64,000 nt of DNA from NCBI GenBank assembly GCA_023376005.1, contig CM042139.1, positions 135,075,245 to 135,139,244 on the forward strand, given 5' to 3'. Source of the DNA: Doryteuthis pealeii (taxonomy: Eukaryota; Mollusca; Cephalopoda; Myopsida; Loliginidae). The position numbers were made by a program, and so were the translations under genes. Position 1 is the stretch's first letter; each line of letters starts with the position of its first letter. This document shows positions 21,930 to 32,390 of this stretch, in pieces. The notes below the pieces were generated by a model. The model saw only the letters and a list, made by a program, of their open reading frames with translations, made no database searches and was not told where the DNA came from.

Positions 21930-23700
21930 CGTTGTTGGTCGGTTGGTTGGTTGTTGGAGATTGGTTGGTTCGTTGGTTGGGTTGGTCGTTGGACGGTTGG
22001 TCGTTTGGTTGGTCGGTTGGTGGTGGTTGGTCGGTTGGTTGTTCGGTTGGTTGGTTGGTCGGTTGTTGGTTGGTTGGTCGGTTGGTTGGTGTTTGGTCGG
22101 TCGGTTTGGTTTGGTTGGGTTGGTTGGTTGGTTGGTTGGTCGTTTGGTAGGTTGGTCGGTTGGTCGGTTGGTCGATTGGTTTGGTTGGTTGGTTGTTGTT
22201 GTTGGTCGGTCGTCAGTTGGTTGGTTGGTAGGTTTGGTCGGTTGGTCGGTTGGTCAGTTGGTTGGTCCGGTTGGTCAGTTGGTTGGTCGTCGTTGGTCGG
22301 TTGGTCAGTTGGTTGTCTTGGTCGTTGGTTGGTCGTTGTTGTCGGTTGTTGTTGGTTGGTCGGTTGGTTTGGTTGGTCGGTTGTTGTCGGTTGGTTGGTT
22401 GGTTGGTTCGTTTGGTTGGTTGGTTGGAGGATTGGTTGTTGGTTGGTTGGTTGGTTGGTTGGTTGGTTGGTCGGTTTGGTTGGTTGGTTGGAGATTGGTT
22501 GGTTCGTTGGTTGGTTGGTCGGTTGGTTGGTTGGTCGTGGTTTGGTCGGTTGTTGGTTGGTTGGTCGGTGGTTGGTTGTCGGTTGGTTGGTCGGTTGGTT
22601 GTTGTTGGTCGGTTGGTGGTTGGTCGGTTGGTCGGTTGGGTTGGTCCGATTTGGTTGTGTTGGTTGGTTGGTTGATTGGTCGGTTGGTCGGTTGGTCAGT
22701 TGGTTGTCGTTGGTCAGTTTGTTTGGTCGGTCGGTTGGTCGGTTGGTCAGTTAGTTGGTCGGTTGGTCAGTTGGTTGGTCGGTTGGTTGGTTGTAGGTTG
22801 GTCGGTTGGTCAGTTGGTTGGTCGGTTGGTCAGTTGGTTGGTCAGGTTCAGTTGAGTTGGTTTGGTCGGTTGGTCGTTGGTTGGTCCGGTTGGTGGTGTA
22901 TTGTTGGTCGTGTTGGTCAGTTTGGTTGTTTGTTGGTAACACAGCTTGATCAGTTGGTTGGTCAGTTTCTTTGCGCAGGGTGGTTAGGTTATTGGTTGGT
23001 CGCATCGGTTGGTTGGTTCGGTTGGTTGGTCGGCTTGGTCAAGATGTGGTTGGTTCGTTGTTGGTTGGTTGGTTGGTGGTTGGGGTGGGGTTGGTTTAGT
23101 TGGTTGGTTGGTCGTTGGTCAGTTGTTTGGTCGGTTGGTTGGTTGGTTAGTTGGTGCATTCCTACGACTTGAGTTGTTTTGGTCGGTCTGTTTGGTTGGT
23201 CGGTTGTTTGTCCGGTGGGTTCCGGTTCGTTGGTCCCGTTTACCCTCTGTGTCTCTGGAACATTCGTTGCAATTGGTCGGTGCGTTGGTCGGTTGGTCGT
23301 TGTTGTTGGTCGGTCGTCGTCGGTCGTCGGGTTGTCGGTCGCGCATGGCTCCTAGTCTCCCGGTACTGGCTTGGTTGGTACGCGTCAGTCGGTGTTGGTT
23401 GGTTTTTCGGTCCTGTTTGTCCTTCGTTTTGCAGAACTCGGTACTCGCGTTGAGATCCGATGGGTCGGTCTGGTCCTTGCGTCTTACGCATAGGTCTTTC
23501 GGTTGCGTTTGAAAATTGGTCGTTGGTTGTGTTTTGGTGGGTCGCGGTTCGTTGGTTGTCGACTTGGTTGGGTCACAGGGTTTTTGGTATAGTTGTGGTC
23601 GGTCAGGTCGGTGTGTTAGTTTGGTTGGATAATGTCCTGGTTCGTTTGTAGTTGGTCAAATCGTTGCTGTTGGTTGGTTTGTCTACGGTATGTTGGTAAG
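21930..23700. repeat. 1.8-kb degenerate (GGTT/GGTC)n array, G/T-rich on the plus strand
   Basis: The plus strand is almost entirely GGTT and GGTC tetranucleotides with occasional GGT and GTT slips. It is densest at 21935-22970 and decays to mixed G/T-rich sequence by 23700. A tetranucleotide repeat read in triplets gives a 4-residue peptide period (GWLV, GWSV or GRLV on the plus strand; NQPT on the minus strand) and lacks stop codons. This explains the open frame of 493 codons at 21691-23172 and the overlapping frames; none looks like a real protein. GGTTGGTTGGTTGG can form two-tier G-quadruplexes. No flanking direct repeats seen. Confidence 0.95.
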
Positions 23701-23749
23701 GTTGTTTTTCTGCGGTATTTTTAGTCTCTTGTATCTTTATGCCGACATG

Positions 23750-24130
23750 ACGTTTGCTTTCTTACATTCTTGTTGGGTATTCAATTTAAAAAATATCTTT
23801 TTGAGGTACAAATTTACACCCATACTGGACCTTAACAGGTACGACCACTCAGGATCAGAGTGACTCTAAAAGTAATGAGGGAGTCCTCGGCACTGTACAG
23901 AGATCCAGAATAGGAAGCTCACAACTAGATGCAGTTTAGCGCCATACTCAGGACACGTTTCATAATGTAATGACATTATCCTTTAAGAGCCTCAAACTAA
24001 AGTAATACTGAGTTTGGCCATTTCATTTTGAGTCTGTTTTAAGAATAAGCAGTGGTTGTTTTCAATATATTGGGATGCCGGCGACCCTACTTTCTTTCAG
24101 ATTCAGACGATCGGGGTATGTCCGTGGACC
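23750..24130 (+). repeat. Dispersed repeat family C, diverged copy
   Basis: Order and scattered blocks fit family C: GACCTTAACAGGTACGACCACT, GATCAGAGTGACTCTAAAAGTAATG, AGTCCTCGGCACTGTACAGAGATCCAGAA and AACTAGATGCAGT. Diverged, boundaries approximate. Confidence 0.45.
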
Positions 24131-25720
24131 AGCATATAAATAGAGGGAGATGATAGTTATCCTAAAATTCTAATGAAAATCACATCCACTATTTGAACTG
24201 AGCAATGAACATTTAGTATATAGGATTGGGTGTCCCATAGTCTAAGTTATTAAGGCTTTGTCTTTGTTTATATAAACACTTTAAGCGTTTGGTTTTTGTT
24301 TGTTTATGATTGCTCATTGGTCAATTTAAAAATATTATTTTAATTAAATAATCTAAATTTTATACCATCCTCTCAGGCAGTTAACCGACTGTTAACCGTC
24401 GCTGTAGGGGATCTTAAATTTGGGGGACTTTACTGTACTATTATTTGATTTTCATTTTCATCTTTAAATCCTCCATTATTTCACGGATTGACCCATTTTA
24501 TTCTCTTTAATCGCGCGGATTATGTTAACAATAGTTCCCACTTTTTAAATTATTTTATTTTAAACATTATCGGAATTATAAGTGCTTCTATATATTAATA
24601 TCTTCTTATTCACAATCTATGTCTCTATTATACTCATCTCTATTTATCCTTCACATACAACCTACCCCCTTTATTCTCGTATTTCTACACCCAAATATTA
24701 TTTTAATATAATATTTAATCCATTTAATATAATTCCCACATTCATAATTCTAGACTTGACAACAATATTATGTAAGATTAGCATAATTTCTACGTACTTA
24801 AGTATAAACGTATTTTATATCTGGAGGCCTCATTTAAATGATTTAAAATTAGTGTCTCCTCTATTAATCTTACTTATTCATCTATCATTATTTCACATCT
24901 TATATATTATGTAAATTATATGTATTATTATAAAATTATATTATATATATATATATAATCTTCTTTCTCCTACCATTTCATATTACTCAACCACCCTTTC
25001 TAATTCTTTACAAGCTACATAGGAAGTGCATATTCGTTTAAAGATCGATATGATATTCTAGTGTGAGGTCTAATAATATTTACATAGATTACTATGTGCT
25101 TTTTACTTCTTATACTACTCTCTTCTCTTTTTAACATATATCAATATGTATTATATTTATTCTAATATAAAAATTATAGTAAATTTAAGATATTTAAAAA
25201 GTTTGACTATATAATAAAAACGATCTCTTCTTCTCTTTCTCATCACCACACCTATCCAAATTAATTTAATCCACTCCACTCAGATATTTTTTAATAAATT
25301 AATATAATATATCTGTTTCGCGCATTCGCATTGATTTTCTACTTATTTAAGACTGATCATATTAATTGATAGCCTCTGCGCCCAACAGTCAATATTAATT
25401 GCTGAGAACAAATACAAATCTGTATTCTAATGACTCTCTTCTTTTTTGTCGGAATTTGGAAGAAATAATTTTAAAATCATTTCATATGAATTAATTCTTA
25501 AACAATTCTTAAACCGAAGGTTGTCCGTTAAAAATGAACTGACTACAGCTTAGCCGACTGCATACACAGACCTTCTAGCCACCAGTTTAGAAAAAAGTCT
25601 CAGTGCCTAAAAGAGAGTTACCATTTTAAACTGTGCCATTTCTAAATAAATTTCAGAAGGGACCGATCATCAGATGTTGATTATAATGATGTATAACATA
25701 AGGTGTTGAATAGGCCTTAA
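24131..25720. other. AT-rich, pyrimidine-biased DNA, no gene seen
   Basis: 24420-25330 has very low G content on the plus strand (mostly T, A and C). Open frames there, including one of 110 codons at 24582-24914, reflect this composition. No repeat identity. Confidence 0.45.
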
Positions 25721-25722
25721 TA

Positions 25723-26635
25723 TACAAGGTGTTCGGGATAAATTTGACATACTTATATTTGGTTATTTCCCCCGTTCATATCCCGTATGTTGGGGGTATT
25801 AACGCACACTGCGTATCATTTAAAAGCTTGGGCACTTCTTCATTTGCATACATGATGACAAATAGAATGGATGACGGGAACGCACATGAATCATGGAAGA
25901 TAATAACTTGTATCATGATGGTCTGCGCCGGCCATCAAAATAAGGAGATTATGGTTGTTGTCCAATGCTCCCTGAACACTGTAAAAACAATCAGGCATGA
26001 ACTGGAAAATTGCAATGGAGACTACGAGACTGTGGCTAGAAGAACGCAACATAACAGACGCTCTGATTGTGTTCGTACAGCAGAATTCCTAAAAGAAATG
26101 CACAAAAACTGCTGGAGGACACTCAGATGCCTACGTGGAGTTGCTAAACACTCTAGTCAAGCCCTGGATAACAAGGGTAGCCAATGATAAGCTATATGGA
26201 TGGCAGCAGGATTCGACCCCCTGCCACACCTCTGGGAAAAGTCAAAAATAGTTGTCGGCGAATTTTTACGACTACACCAGTCCCAATGTTTGCTATCTGA
26301 ACTCCCCAGATCTTTACTCCATGGATTATTATGTATGAGAAGCTGTTGAGAAGGACGCTAATCGGTCGTGCAAGTATTACAAAATCCCAGTTAATCGACA
26401 GAATTAAGGTAGTTTTTTAGATCCTTTCCATGGAAACTGTAACACCAGCTTCCTCCAGGTTCCGGAGCAGGATTGATGCTGTGATCTACGCTAATGGCGG
26501 TTATTTTGAGTGAGACTTGTTGACAGTAGTGTAATTTCTGTGCCTGTTGGATTTTTTTACAATCCATAACATTTTATAGTGACCAAGCACTTTTTATTTT
26601 TCCTTATGAAACTGTCAAATTTATCCCGAACACCC

Positions 26636-26640
<5 letters not shown>
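25723..26640 (+). mobile_element. Tc1/mariner-superfamily element, internally deleted
   Basis: Terminal inverted repeats: GTGTTCGGGATAAATTTGACA at 25729-25749 and its exact complement at 26613-26633, with 2-3 more terminal bases diverged. TA dinucleotides flank both ends, as expected for this superfamily. At about 915 bp it is shorter than a typical 1.2-1.3 kb mariner; the missing part corresponds to the middle of the transposase. The right end runs straight into a (TA)n array. Confidence 0.88.
25850..26513 (+). pseudogene. mariner-type transposase remnant
   Basis: DNA-binding and DDE catalytic protein of the surrounding element, broken. 25891-26160 encodes a helix-turn-helix-like region (SWKIITCIMM to TAEFLKEMHKN). 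After a frame change, 26201-26330 encodes the catalytic core WQQDS..CHTSGK with the second catalytic Asp at 26210-26212, and NSPDL..MDYYVW with the third at 26309-26311. 32 codons lie between them, against about 34 in classical mariners. An amber stop sits where a Trp is expected. The region with the first catalytic Asp is deleted. The C-terminus RFRSRIDAVIYANGGYFE ends at a stop at 26511-26513. Confidence 0.88.

Positions 26641-26696
<56 letters not shown>
26641..26696. repeat. (TA)n microsatellite
   Basis: TA repeat at the right end of the mariner element, probably grown from its TA target duplication, and shared as the left border of the following fold-back sequence. Confidence 0.9.
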
Positions 26697-26698
<2 letters not shown>

Positions 26699-26845
26699 TC
26701 AAATATAAGGAATAAAACACTTGTATGATCCTGATAATTCAATAAAAGCTGAAGAAGCCTAGTTCAATCTCCAGCAAAATGTACTCTTTGTCTGGGTGTT
26801 GTTCTTTCATTCCTTATATTTAACTTCATTCTGTCGGATTCATTC
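26697..26845. repeat. Short fold-back sequence with decayed hammerhead-like interior
   Basis: GGTCAAATATAAGGAAT (26697-26713) is complementary to ATTCCTTATATTTAAC (26809-26824). Between them is GCTGAAGAAGCCTAG...CCAGCAAAATGTACT, which has the order of a decayed hammerhead core. TGTCGGATT follows at 26832-26840, as after the fold-backs ending at 34735 and 51657. (TA)n borders lie at 26641-26696 and 26864-26891. Probably a Penelope-derived terminal repeat remnant. Confidence 0.45.
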
Positions 26846-26860
26846 AAACACTTTTCCTCC

Positions 26861-26892
<32 letters not shown>

Positions 26893-26893
<1 letters not shown>

Positions 26894-27195
26894 CATACCA
26901 CCCTCCACTCGAGCAGGATGCGACACGGTAAATTCATAAAGTGGAGTTTAACAGGTTTGACTTCAGTTTTCTTTCTCCTAGACTGGTTATCTAACCAAGT
27001 TTAAAGATCCCAGTGTGCCATACTATTTGCCAATATTTTGAGGAATAGTAGTTGGATGCATATGTTTCCCAAGGGTATTGCTAAATGCTGAACGTAGTCC
27101 AACCCAATGCCTCAATCCAAGGCAGTCAGTGAGGATCGAACTCTCAATAACTTCGAGAAACAGATTTTCTTTTAACCACCATTTTACGGCACAGT
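26893..27195 (-). mobile_element. SINE family S1, near full length
   Basis: Minus strand. The tail at 26893-26930 (CCACTCGAGCAGGATGCGACAC) borders a (TA)n tract. The body contains AAGTGGAGTTTAACAGG, CCTAGACTGGTTATCTAACCA and TTTCCCAAGGG. The head at 27125-27195 has box B GAGTTCGATCCTC and box-A-like sequence. Confidence 0.8.
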
Positions 27196-27199
27196 CTCA

Positions 27200-28010
27200 G
27201 TGTATATGATTACAACGGGAGCAGTCAGTATTTTATACATTGGAAGTTCATTAAGTTAGCTGTCAGACTAGCACTTTTCTAGCTATAAATAATTATAGCT
27301 GAAATCAAACATAGAAACGTTAGATTTTGTACGTAGAGACATCTGACAGTTGTGGCCGTTAGCAATTATTCTAATCCAAAATGCGCTGCCCCCTCGACTG
27401 TAGCATGCACATTTTCCCTTTCCAGTTTCTGAACTTAATCAAACTTCTTAACATTTGACTGAACTCGACATTTCCCAAGAGCAGGTGACCGAAGTGGGAC
27501 AATGCACGCTAATCTCAGCTAATTCATTCGCCGCTTGGCATGACGAGCACAGAAAATGCGTCTTTTAACTTCCGTTGTCGTGTCTTTCGTCTTAGCGCCC
27601 AGAATCTCGCCACTTAATTCACTTGGCTGCAACTAGAATTCATTCAATTGGATCTTGTCGCTTGAGCACAGCGCGTGCACTTTGATGGACAGGTGGGGTC
27701 TGGAAAGTGCAGTGCATCGTGATTCGATCGTAAATCACATGCGGCCAGCAAGTGATCTTTCTTTTTTTTTTTTTTTTTTGGTTGTTGCATTTTTAAAGGC
27801 TACGACCCAATGTGGTCACCTTCATAGTTCTATCGGACCCGTTCGTGACATCTTGGGTCATAAGTGCTCGTTACTGTGGGAGTACAAGTAGAAAATAGCG
27901 AGATTGACGCTCGTGAAATTTTTGCATGTCTTTCGCAAAAAGTGGAAAACAAGAATTCTCTGGTTTTACACTGCTCTGTTATTAAACCAGTGAAGAAGGT
28001 GTGCTAAATT
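27200..28010. other. Mixed-composition DNA, no supported gene
   Basis: 27350-27950 is the most G+C-balanced stretch in this part and has a plus-strand open frame of 78 codons (27655-27891) interrupted by a T run. I do not recognise the product. Without splice signals or similarity I do not call it a gene, though a decayed exon or transposon remnant is possible. Confidence 0.35.
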
Positions 28011-28011
28011 G

Positions 28012-28017
28012 ATAATA

Positions 28018-28057
<40 letters not shown>
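28012..28057. repeat. (AAT)n microsatellite
   Basis: About fifteen AAT units. They encode asparagines only by composition. Confidence 0.95.
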
Positions 28058-28329
28058 TCAGCAAATGGAAATTGAAAAATGCGGAACCTTTAAACTACTA
28101 CCGTGTCACTAATAATGGTAGCCCTGGTTATGATCAAGAAAGGAATATTGAAAACATACCTGGAAGTCGTAGCATATATCAAATACAAAAAAAGCATTTT
28201 GTCAAACTACTCATCTTCTTAGGAGAGTACTATCAATGTAAATGGAAAAGTAACACCCAAAAGCAGAAGCAAAAAATATTAATAATATAGGCCACACTAT
28301 GCATTTACCAACTTCCCCACACAAACAAA

Positions 28330-28570
28330 ATACAACAGAAGGTTAATTTTTAAACGGAGTTTAACAGATTTCAAAATCAGAGTTTTCCTTCTTCTAGACT
28401 GGTTGTCATACCAATGATAGCTGGAGGAAGAATAGTTTATTTCGTACATTTCCCAAGTTTATAAGCGCTATGTGAAATCCAATCAGCCCCGTTCCGGATT
28501 TGAACTCGTGTTGCCGTATCCATTTCCTACGATGACACCCATTGTACGACGAGTGCCTCCTAGGGCTTCT
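28330..28570 (-). mobile_element. SINE family S1, tail missing
   Basis: Minus strand. The body TAAACGGAGTTTAACAG, CTAGACTGGTTG and CATTTCCCAAG is followed by the head at 28495-28570, with the box B complement GGATTTGAACTCG and box-A region ATTGTACGACGAGTGCC. The CACATCCTAC tail is not visible. Confidence 0.7.
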
Positions 28571-29005
28571 TAGGTCGCTGAAGGATTGTAAGAAATTGAG
28601 AATAAAGCTGAAAATGAAATAATTAATAATAATAATAATCTTATTATAATGGAGATTGTGTGTTTGAAACCGAAACTATATCACTACTCAAGTCACATTT
28701 CCCTGAGTTATTTACGTCACATTTTCCATGATTTTATTTTTGTTTAAACCTCAATTATTGATAAAATTGTTTCACATTATTTATACTGTTGCTCTTATCT
28801 ACATACTGATAACATGCAATTGTATTTATGTATGCTAAAAAATAGCGAAACATTTGATTCTAATAAATATGTGCTCGGTATTATTGATTTCTAATTGATT
28901 GGTTTTATTTCAATAAATATGAGCAAAATTCTAGGGGATAAATTTTAAAAGAAATCCATTTACAAGACGAAACCACAGTAATTTTATTCTTTACTTCCTA
29001 AAAAG
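28571..29005. other. AT-rich DNA, no gene seen
   Basis: Contains four AAT units at 28622-28636. No other feature. Confidence 0.4.
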
Positions 29006-29009
29006 AAAA

Positions 29010-29379
29010 GAAAAAAAGAGAACGTGTCTACTGGTGAACTTTGCGGTTCCAGCAGATCACAGGGTGAAGCTGAAGGTAAACGAAAAGATGGATAAATACC
29101 TGGACCTAGCCAGAGTATTGAAAAGGCTGTGGAATATGAGAGTGAAAGTGATACCAATTGTAGTTGGTGCACTTGGAACGGTCCCAATAAACTTGGAAAA
29201 AAGACTGGAGGATCTGGAAATCAGAGGAAGAATTGAGACCGTCCAGACTACTGCACTGCTACAATCGACCAGAATACCCAGAAGAGTAATGGAGACCCGA
29301 GGAGAATTGTTTTCACTCGGCCTCCAGTGAAATAACATCAGCTAACGCTGATGTGAAAAAAAAAAAAAAAAAAAAAAAT
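29010..29379 (+). mobile_element. 3' end of a second LINE type with poly(A) tail
   Basis: An open frame runs from about 29010 to a stop near 29330 and encodes the C-terminal tail of a non-LTR retrotransposon ORF2: LLVNFAVPADHRVKLK, KYLDLARVLKRLWNMRV, IPIVVGALGTVP and RIETVQTTALLQS. I recognise this block as a recurrent ORF2 C-terminus in invertebrate genomes. No stop interrupts it, so the fragment is fairly young. A hairpin-like CAGCTAACGCTG and a run of 23 A (29357-29379) follow, as expected for poly(A)-primed insertion. It differs from the (ATG)n-tailed RTE family. The upstream RT domain is absent, so it is 5'-truncated. Confidence 0.8.
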
Positions 29380-29585
29380 AATAGTTACTTGAAATTATAA
29401 TTGTTTACTAGTGATTATTATTAACTATTCTTCCTCCAGCTATCTTTGGCATAATAACCAGGCCGTTAGAAGGAGAATTCTATATAAATATAAATATGAA
29501 CATAAATGAAATAGACGGTAGAGAAAGTATGAAGACAAACAAATACTAAAATTCAAATAATACAAAACATGCACCAAGTATTGCT
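29380..29585. other. AT-rich DNA, no gene seen
   Basis: 29382-29405 (AGTTACTTGAAATTATAATTG) resembles units of the imperfect repeat cluster at 57795-58310. Otherwise unassigned. Confidence 0.35.
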
Positions 29586-29589
29586 ATTA

Positions 29590-29800
29590 AATATGAATAA
29601 TTTTAAACAGACTTATTTAATCCAAACAGTAGAACCACTCCGGGCTAGAGTGGTCCTGGTGTAATGGAAATGAAACGGTACTCTACACTTTCCATTTCTC
29701 CAGAACTAGAGCCTAGATGTAATTCAGTGTTGTAGCATAGATCCCCTTCTTTGAGGATGGGAAACGTACCTCTCAACTACCGTTACAGTCAGTTTATTTT
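29590..29800 (+). repeat. Dispersed repeat family C, partial
   Basis: ATAATTTTAAACAGACTTATTTAA, AATGGAAATGAAACGGTACTCTACACTTTCC, TCTCCAGAACTAGAGCC and GTGTTGTAGCATAG follow the family order seen at 47700-47870 and 52570-52700. Confidence 0.6.
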
Positions 29801-30385
29801 AAGCTCCACTGATAGGATGCTGTAAAACTTGTGTTTCGCGTACTTTTATATATAAGTGCTGATGTCAGCTGAGGGAAGATCTTTTGTGTCAAAAATTGAC
29901 TGCGACTTGGAAAGTTTACGTTTCTTTTGAAATATTTTTTATTTTCTATTTGTATCTAAATTGAACTTGGAGGGAAAATAACGCTGCCTTAAATCTACAA
30001 ACAGTGTACGTGCCTTTTCGCTCTACGTCGAATAGAAAATATACAAAAAATGTTTCAATTTGTTTTGAATAGTGTCAATTAGATTTGGGTCTTCACACGG
30101 TAAACAAAAATCTGAAGAAGCTGTGAAGTTTTAAGGGGAGTAACATGATATAAATTGCTCTAAAATGTCTAGAAGTGAGAATATGGAAAAATGGAAACTA
30201 AACTTCTTCTCCCAAGAGAAGAGTAGTTTAGTTTTGTTGAAGAGATGTTGGGGATTTGAGGGAGCTTATCACACTTTACCCACTGACACCAAAACTTAGA
30301 GTAAAGTGTTACAAAAAGCATAGCTAAATATAAGTGACTCCGCATCGTGCATAATGTAGAGAAAAACTTAAACTTCATTTCGTAT
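29801..30385. other. Unassigned sequence
   Basis: AT-rich, no repeat identity or gene. Confidence 0.4.
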
Positions 30386-30388
30386 ATA

Positions 30389-30819
30389 CAGTGGTACGTT
30401 GACTTACGAGTGTCCCAGCGTACGAGTTTTCCGAATTACCAGATGTCCCTTGCTCAAATTATACGTTTGTGTTGAGAGCTAAAATTTGAGGAACGAGCGA
30501 GCTTCAGATACACCTATGCTAATAAGTTCACTAAAATATTTAAGTTTCCGAATGTATTACGCTAGAGAAAAATATTATCTATTAAAAAAAAAACATGAAC
30601 AGATTTACTAGACCTAATTCATTACATTCTATTTTATTATGTTTTTATACAATACAGAACTATTTTATTAAAAACAACGTAATAAATTAAAGTACTTTTG
30701 TAGGGCTTTGGACAGATTAAGGGCATTTCAGTTTATTCTAATAGGGAAAATTGATTTGATATACAAGTAAATTCTGTTACGAGTGGAACGAATTAAACTC
30801 GTAAGTCAAGGTGGTACTG
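30389..30819. mobile_element. Non-autonomous DNA transposon (TIR family M)
   Basis: The left end CAGTGGTACGTTGACTTACG and the complement of the right end CAGTACCACCTTGACTTACG share TTGACTTACGAGT after the first ten bases. About 430 bp, with no transposase. Two relatives lie at 45244-45653 and 52838-53083. Superfamily uncertain; the terminal sequence recalls Tc1/mariner-type (Tigger-like) MITEs. Confidence 0.65.
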
Positions 30820-31500
30820 TTCATAGAATACAGAGTTTAGTGGATACATATCTTTTGAAAGTGGTTAGGGAATCGCGTTCCTTTTATGTTCATCTTTACA
30901 TTATTTAATGTATTTTGTGGAATTTGGATTATTAGGAATATTGTCCTCATCTTTATAATTATATGCACAACATTTCAGACGATGTGCCATCCGGCCTTCG
31001 CCCTATTTCTTTTTGAATATCTACCTTTTTATACATATGTATGCTTTTTAACCATATTAATCATATCGTTTTTTTTTATCTAGCCTTTTTAATTATAGGT
31101 TTCAATATTGTATTCATCTCTATACTTGGTCTAATCAAGAGGTTACTATAGCCTAACATATGAGCTGATTCTTTTAGGCGTCTTCTCTTCCAATGTGTTT
31201 CCCTATCTATTATCTTAACTTCATCCCATAAGGGCAGATGGTTGGTTTTCATTTTCATTCTATATGTAATGTAATTAGATACTGACTATGCAGGTGTTTC
31301 AAAACCTGAAAAAAATATGATATCCGATGATAGCCGAGGTTAAAACAGGTGACCCTGGCAATCCGATGGAGTTAATTAAATTCCCATTACTAGTTAGGAA
31401 TAAACAAAGACATGGGATCCAAATTAGGATCTTATGTTTTTGTTTATAAACAAAAGTTTTCTTGGATAAATAATTCTAAAAAGAGACCCAATGATGACAA
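30820..31500. other. Family C scrap and AT-rich DNA
   Basis: 30856-30900 (GGTTAGGGAATCGCGTTCC...TTATGTTCATCTTTAC) is a fragment of dispersed family C. The remainder to 31500 shows nothing recognisable. Confidence 0.4.
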
Positions 31501-31504
31501 GAAA

Positions 31505-32390
31505 AGGGATTAGTTTCTTTGATCTGACTCGCCAGATGTTTTCGTAGTGACCGCGAGATTTAACAAGTGTTTCGGAATGTGGGAGAATATTCGAGAGGGT
31601 TCTCTCTTTCTGGAATATTCTAAACCAAAAAGTATTTAAGCACCTGCCCGGAGGAATCTGGCGTTAGATGGGCTGAGTTAGTTGAGTCAGGAGCTAGTTG
31701 AGTGCTTATCAGCTGGACGAACGAGGTTAATTATACTCGTAAGGAACTACGAGTCGACATGCAGCCCATCAGTAAACGAGATGCCACAGAACAAGAGTTG
31801 CTGAAATATATCAAATCTATGGCAGTGAAGTCCGTTCACCCGGAGGTTTACCGGCAGGAGTTCTATAGGATGAGACAAAGCGATGGAGAAACTATCACAT
31901 AATTCGGCTGAAAGCGCAAACAATGCTTTGTGCGTTCTAGAGACACAATGGATGTGGATAACTTTATATTCAGAAGATAGAATTAAGTCGCAAGTTATTG
32001 TCGGCCTGCGTAACGTTTCTCAACACAGCAAAATTTTAACTGAGAGTTATACATTGCCAACCCTGAATGATCTAATTGGGCATTTACTGACGTTGGAATC
32101 AACTGCCAACGTTATGAGCCATTTGCAACAGTTAAGGGCATCCAGTTCTGGTCAAATTCACCCCATTAAGTCAGCGTACCGGTGGAATAAATAATATAGG
32201 AGGCCTACACCACCTAACAGGAGGCATGAAATCCATGTCGAAAAGTGCCAGGCTTGTGGGTACAATGTGCACCCCAGAGACCGCAAGCAATACCCTCCAT
32301 GAGACAAATCATGCAACAAGTGTGATGTTGAAAATCAATTTTCATCGGTATCCTGTGGTACAGCCTCATCAAACTGTATAATGGAGGAGA
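31505..32390 (+). mobile_element. Ty3/Gypsy-like LTR retrotransposon remnant (leader and gag)
   Basis: 31505-31690 looks like part of an LTR or leader: a TATTTAAG TATA-like motif at 31635-31642 follows a GTTCTCTCTTTCTGGAATATTC stretch (in part). Gag follows. Protease, reverse transcriptase and integrase are not found downstream, because a (CA)n/(TA)n array and then a Penelope-like element take over. Family assignment is by gag style only. Confidence 0.6.
31700..32385 (+). pseudogene. gag polyprotein remnant with two zinc knuckles
   Basis: Structural capsid/nucleocapsid protein of an LTR retrotransposon, broken. The first segment (31702-31902) includes VHPEVYRQEFYRMRQSDGET; a frame change near 31890-31960 joins to a second (to 32190) with SEDRIKSQVIVGLRN and LPTLNDLIGHLLTLEST. 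32246-32350 encodes two nucleic-acid-binding knuckles of CCHC type. The first has C-x2-C-x4-H with its last Cys replaced by Tyr; the second has C-x2-C and a final Cys, with its His replaced by Gln. A stop codon lies between them. These losses and the frameshift rule out function. Confidence 0.75.

Noticed and set aside
21691..23172. 493-codon open frame with repetitive GWLV/GWSV residues
   Set aside because: A GGTT/GGTC tetranucleotide array has no stop codons in several frames on both strands. The peptide period of four residues follows from the DNA repeat, and there is no signal peptide, domain or codon bias suggesting translation.
21930..23700. Telomere-like repeat interpretation of the G/T-rich array
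   Set aside because: Metazoan telomeres are TTAGGG-type; GGTT/GGTC units and the internal location do not fit.
27655..27891. Possible exon (78 codons)
   Set aside because: Interrupted by a T homopolymer, with no splice sites or similarity I can recognise; kept as unassigned.
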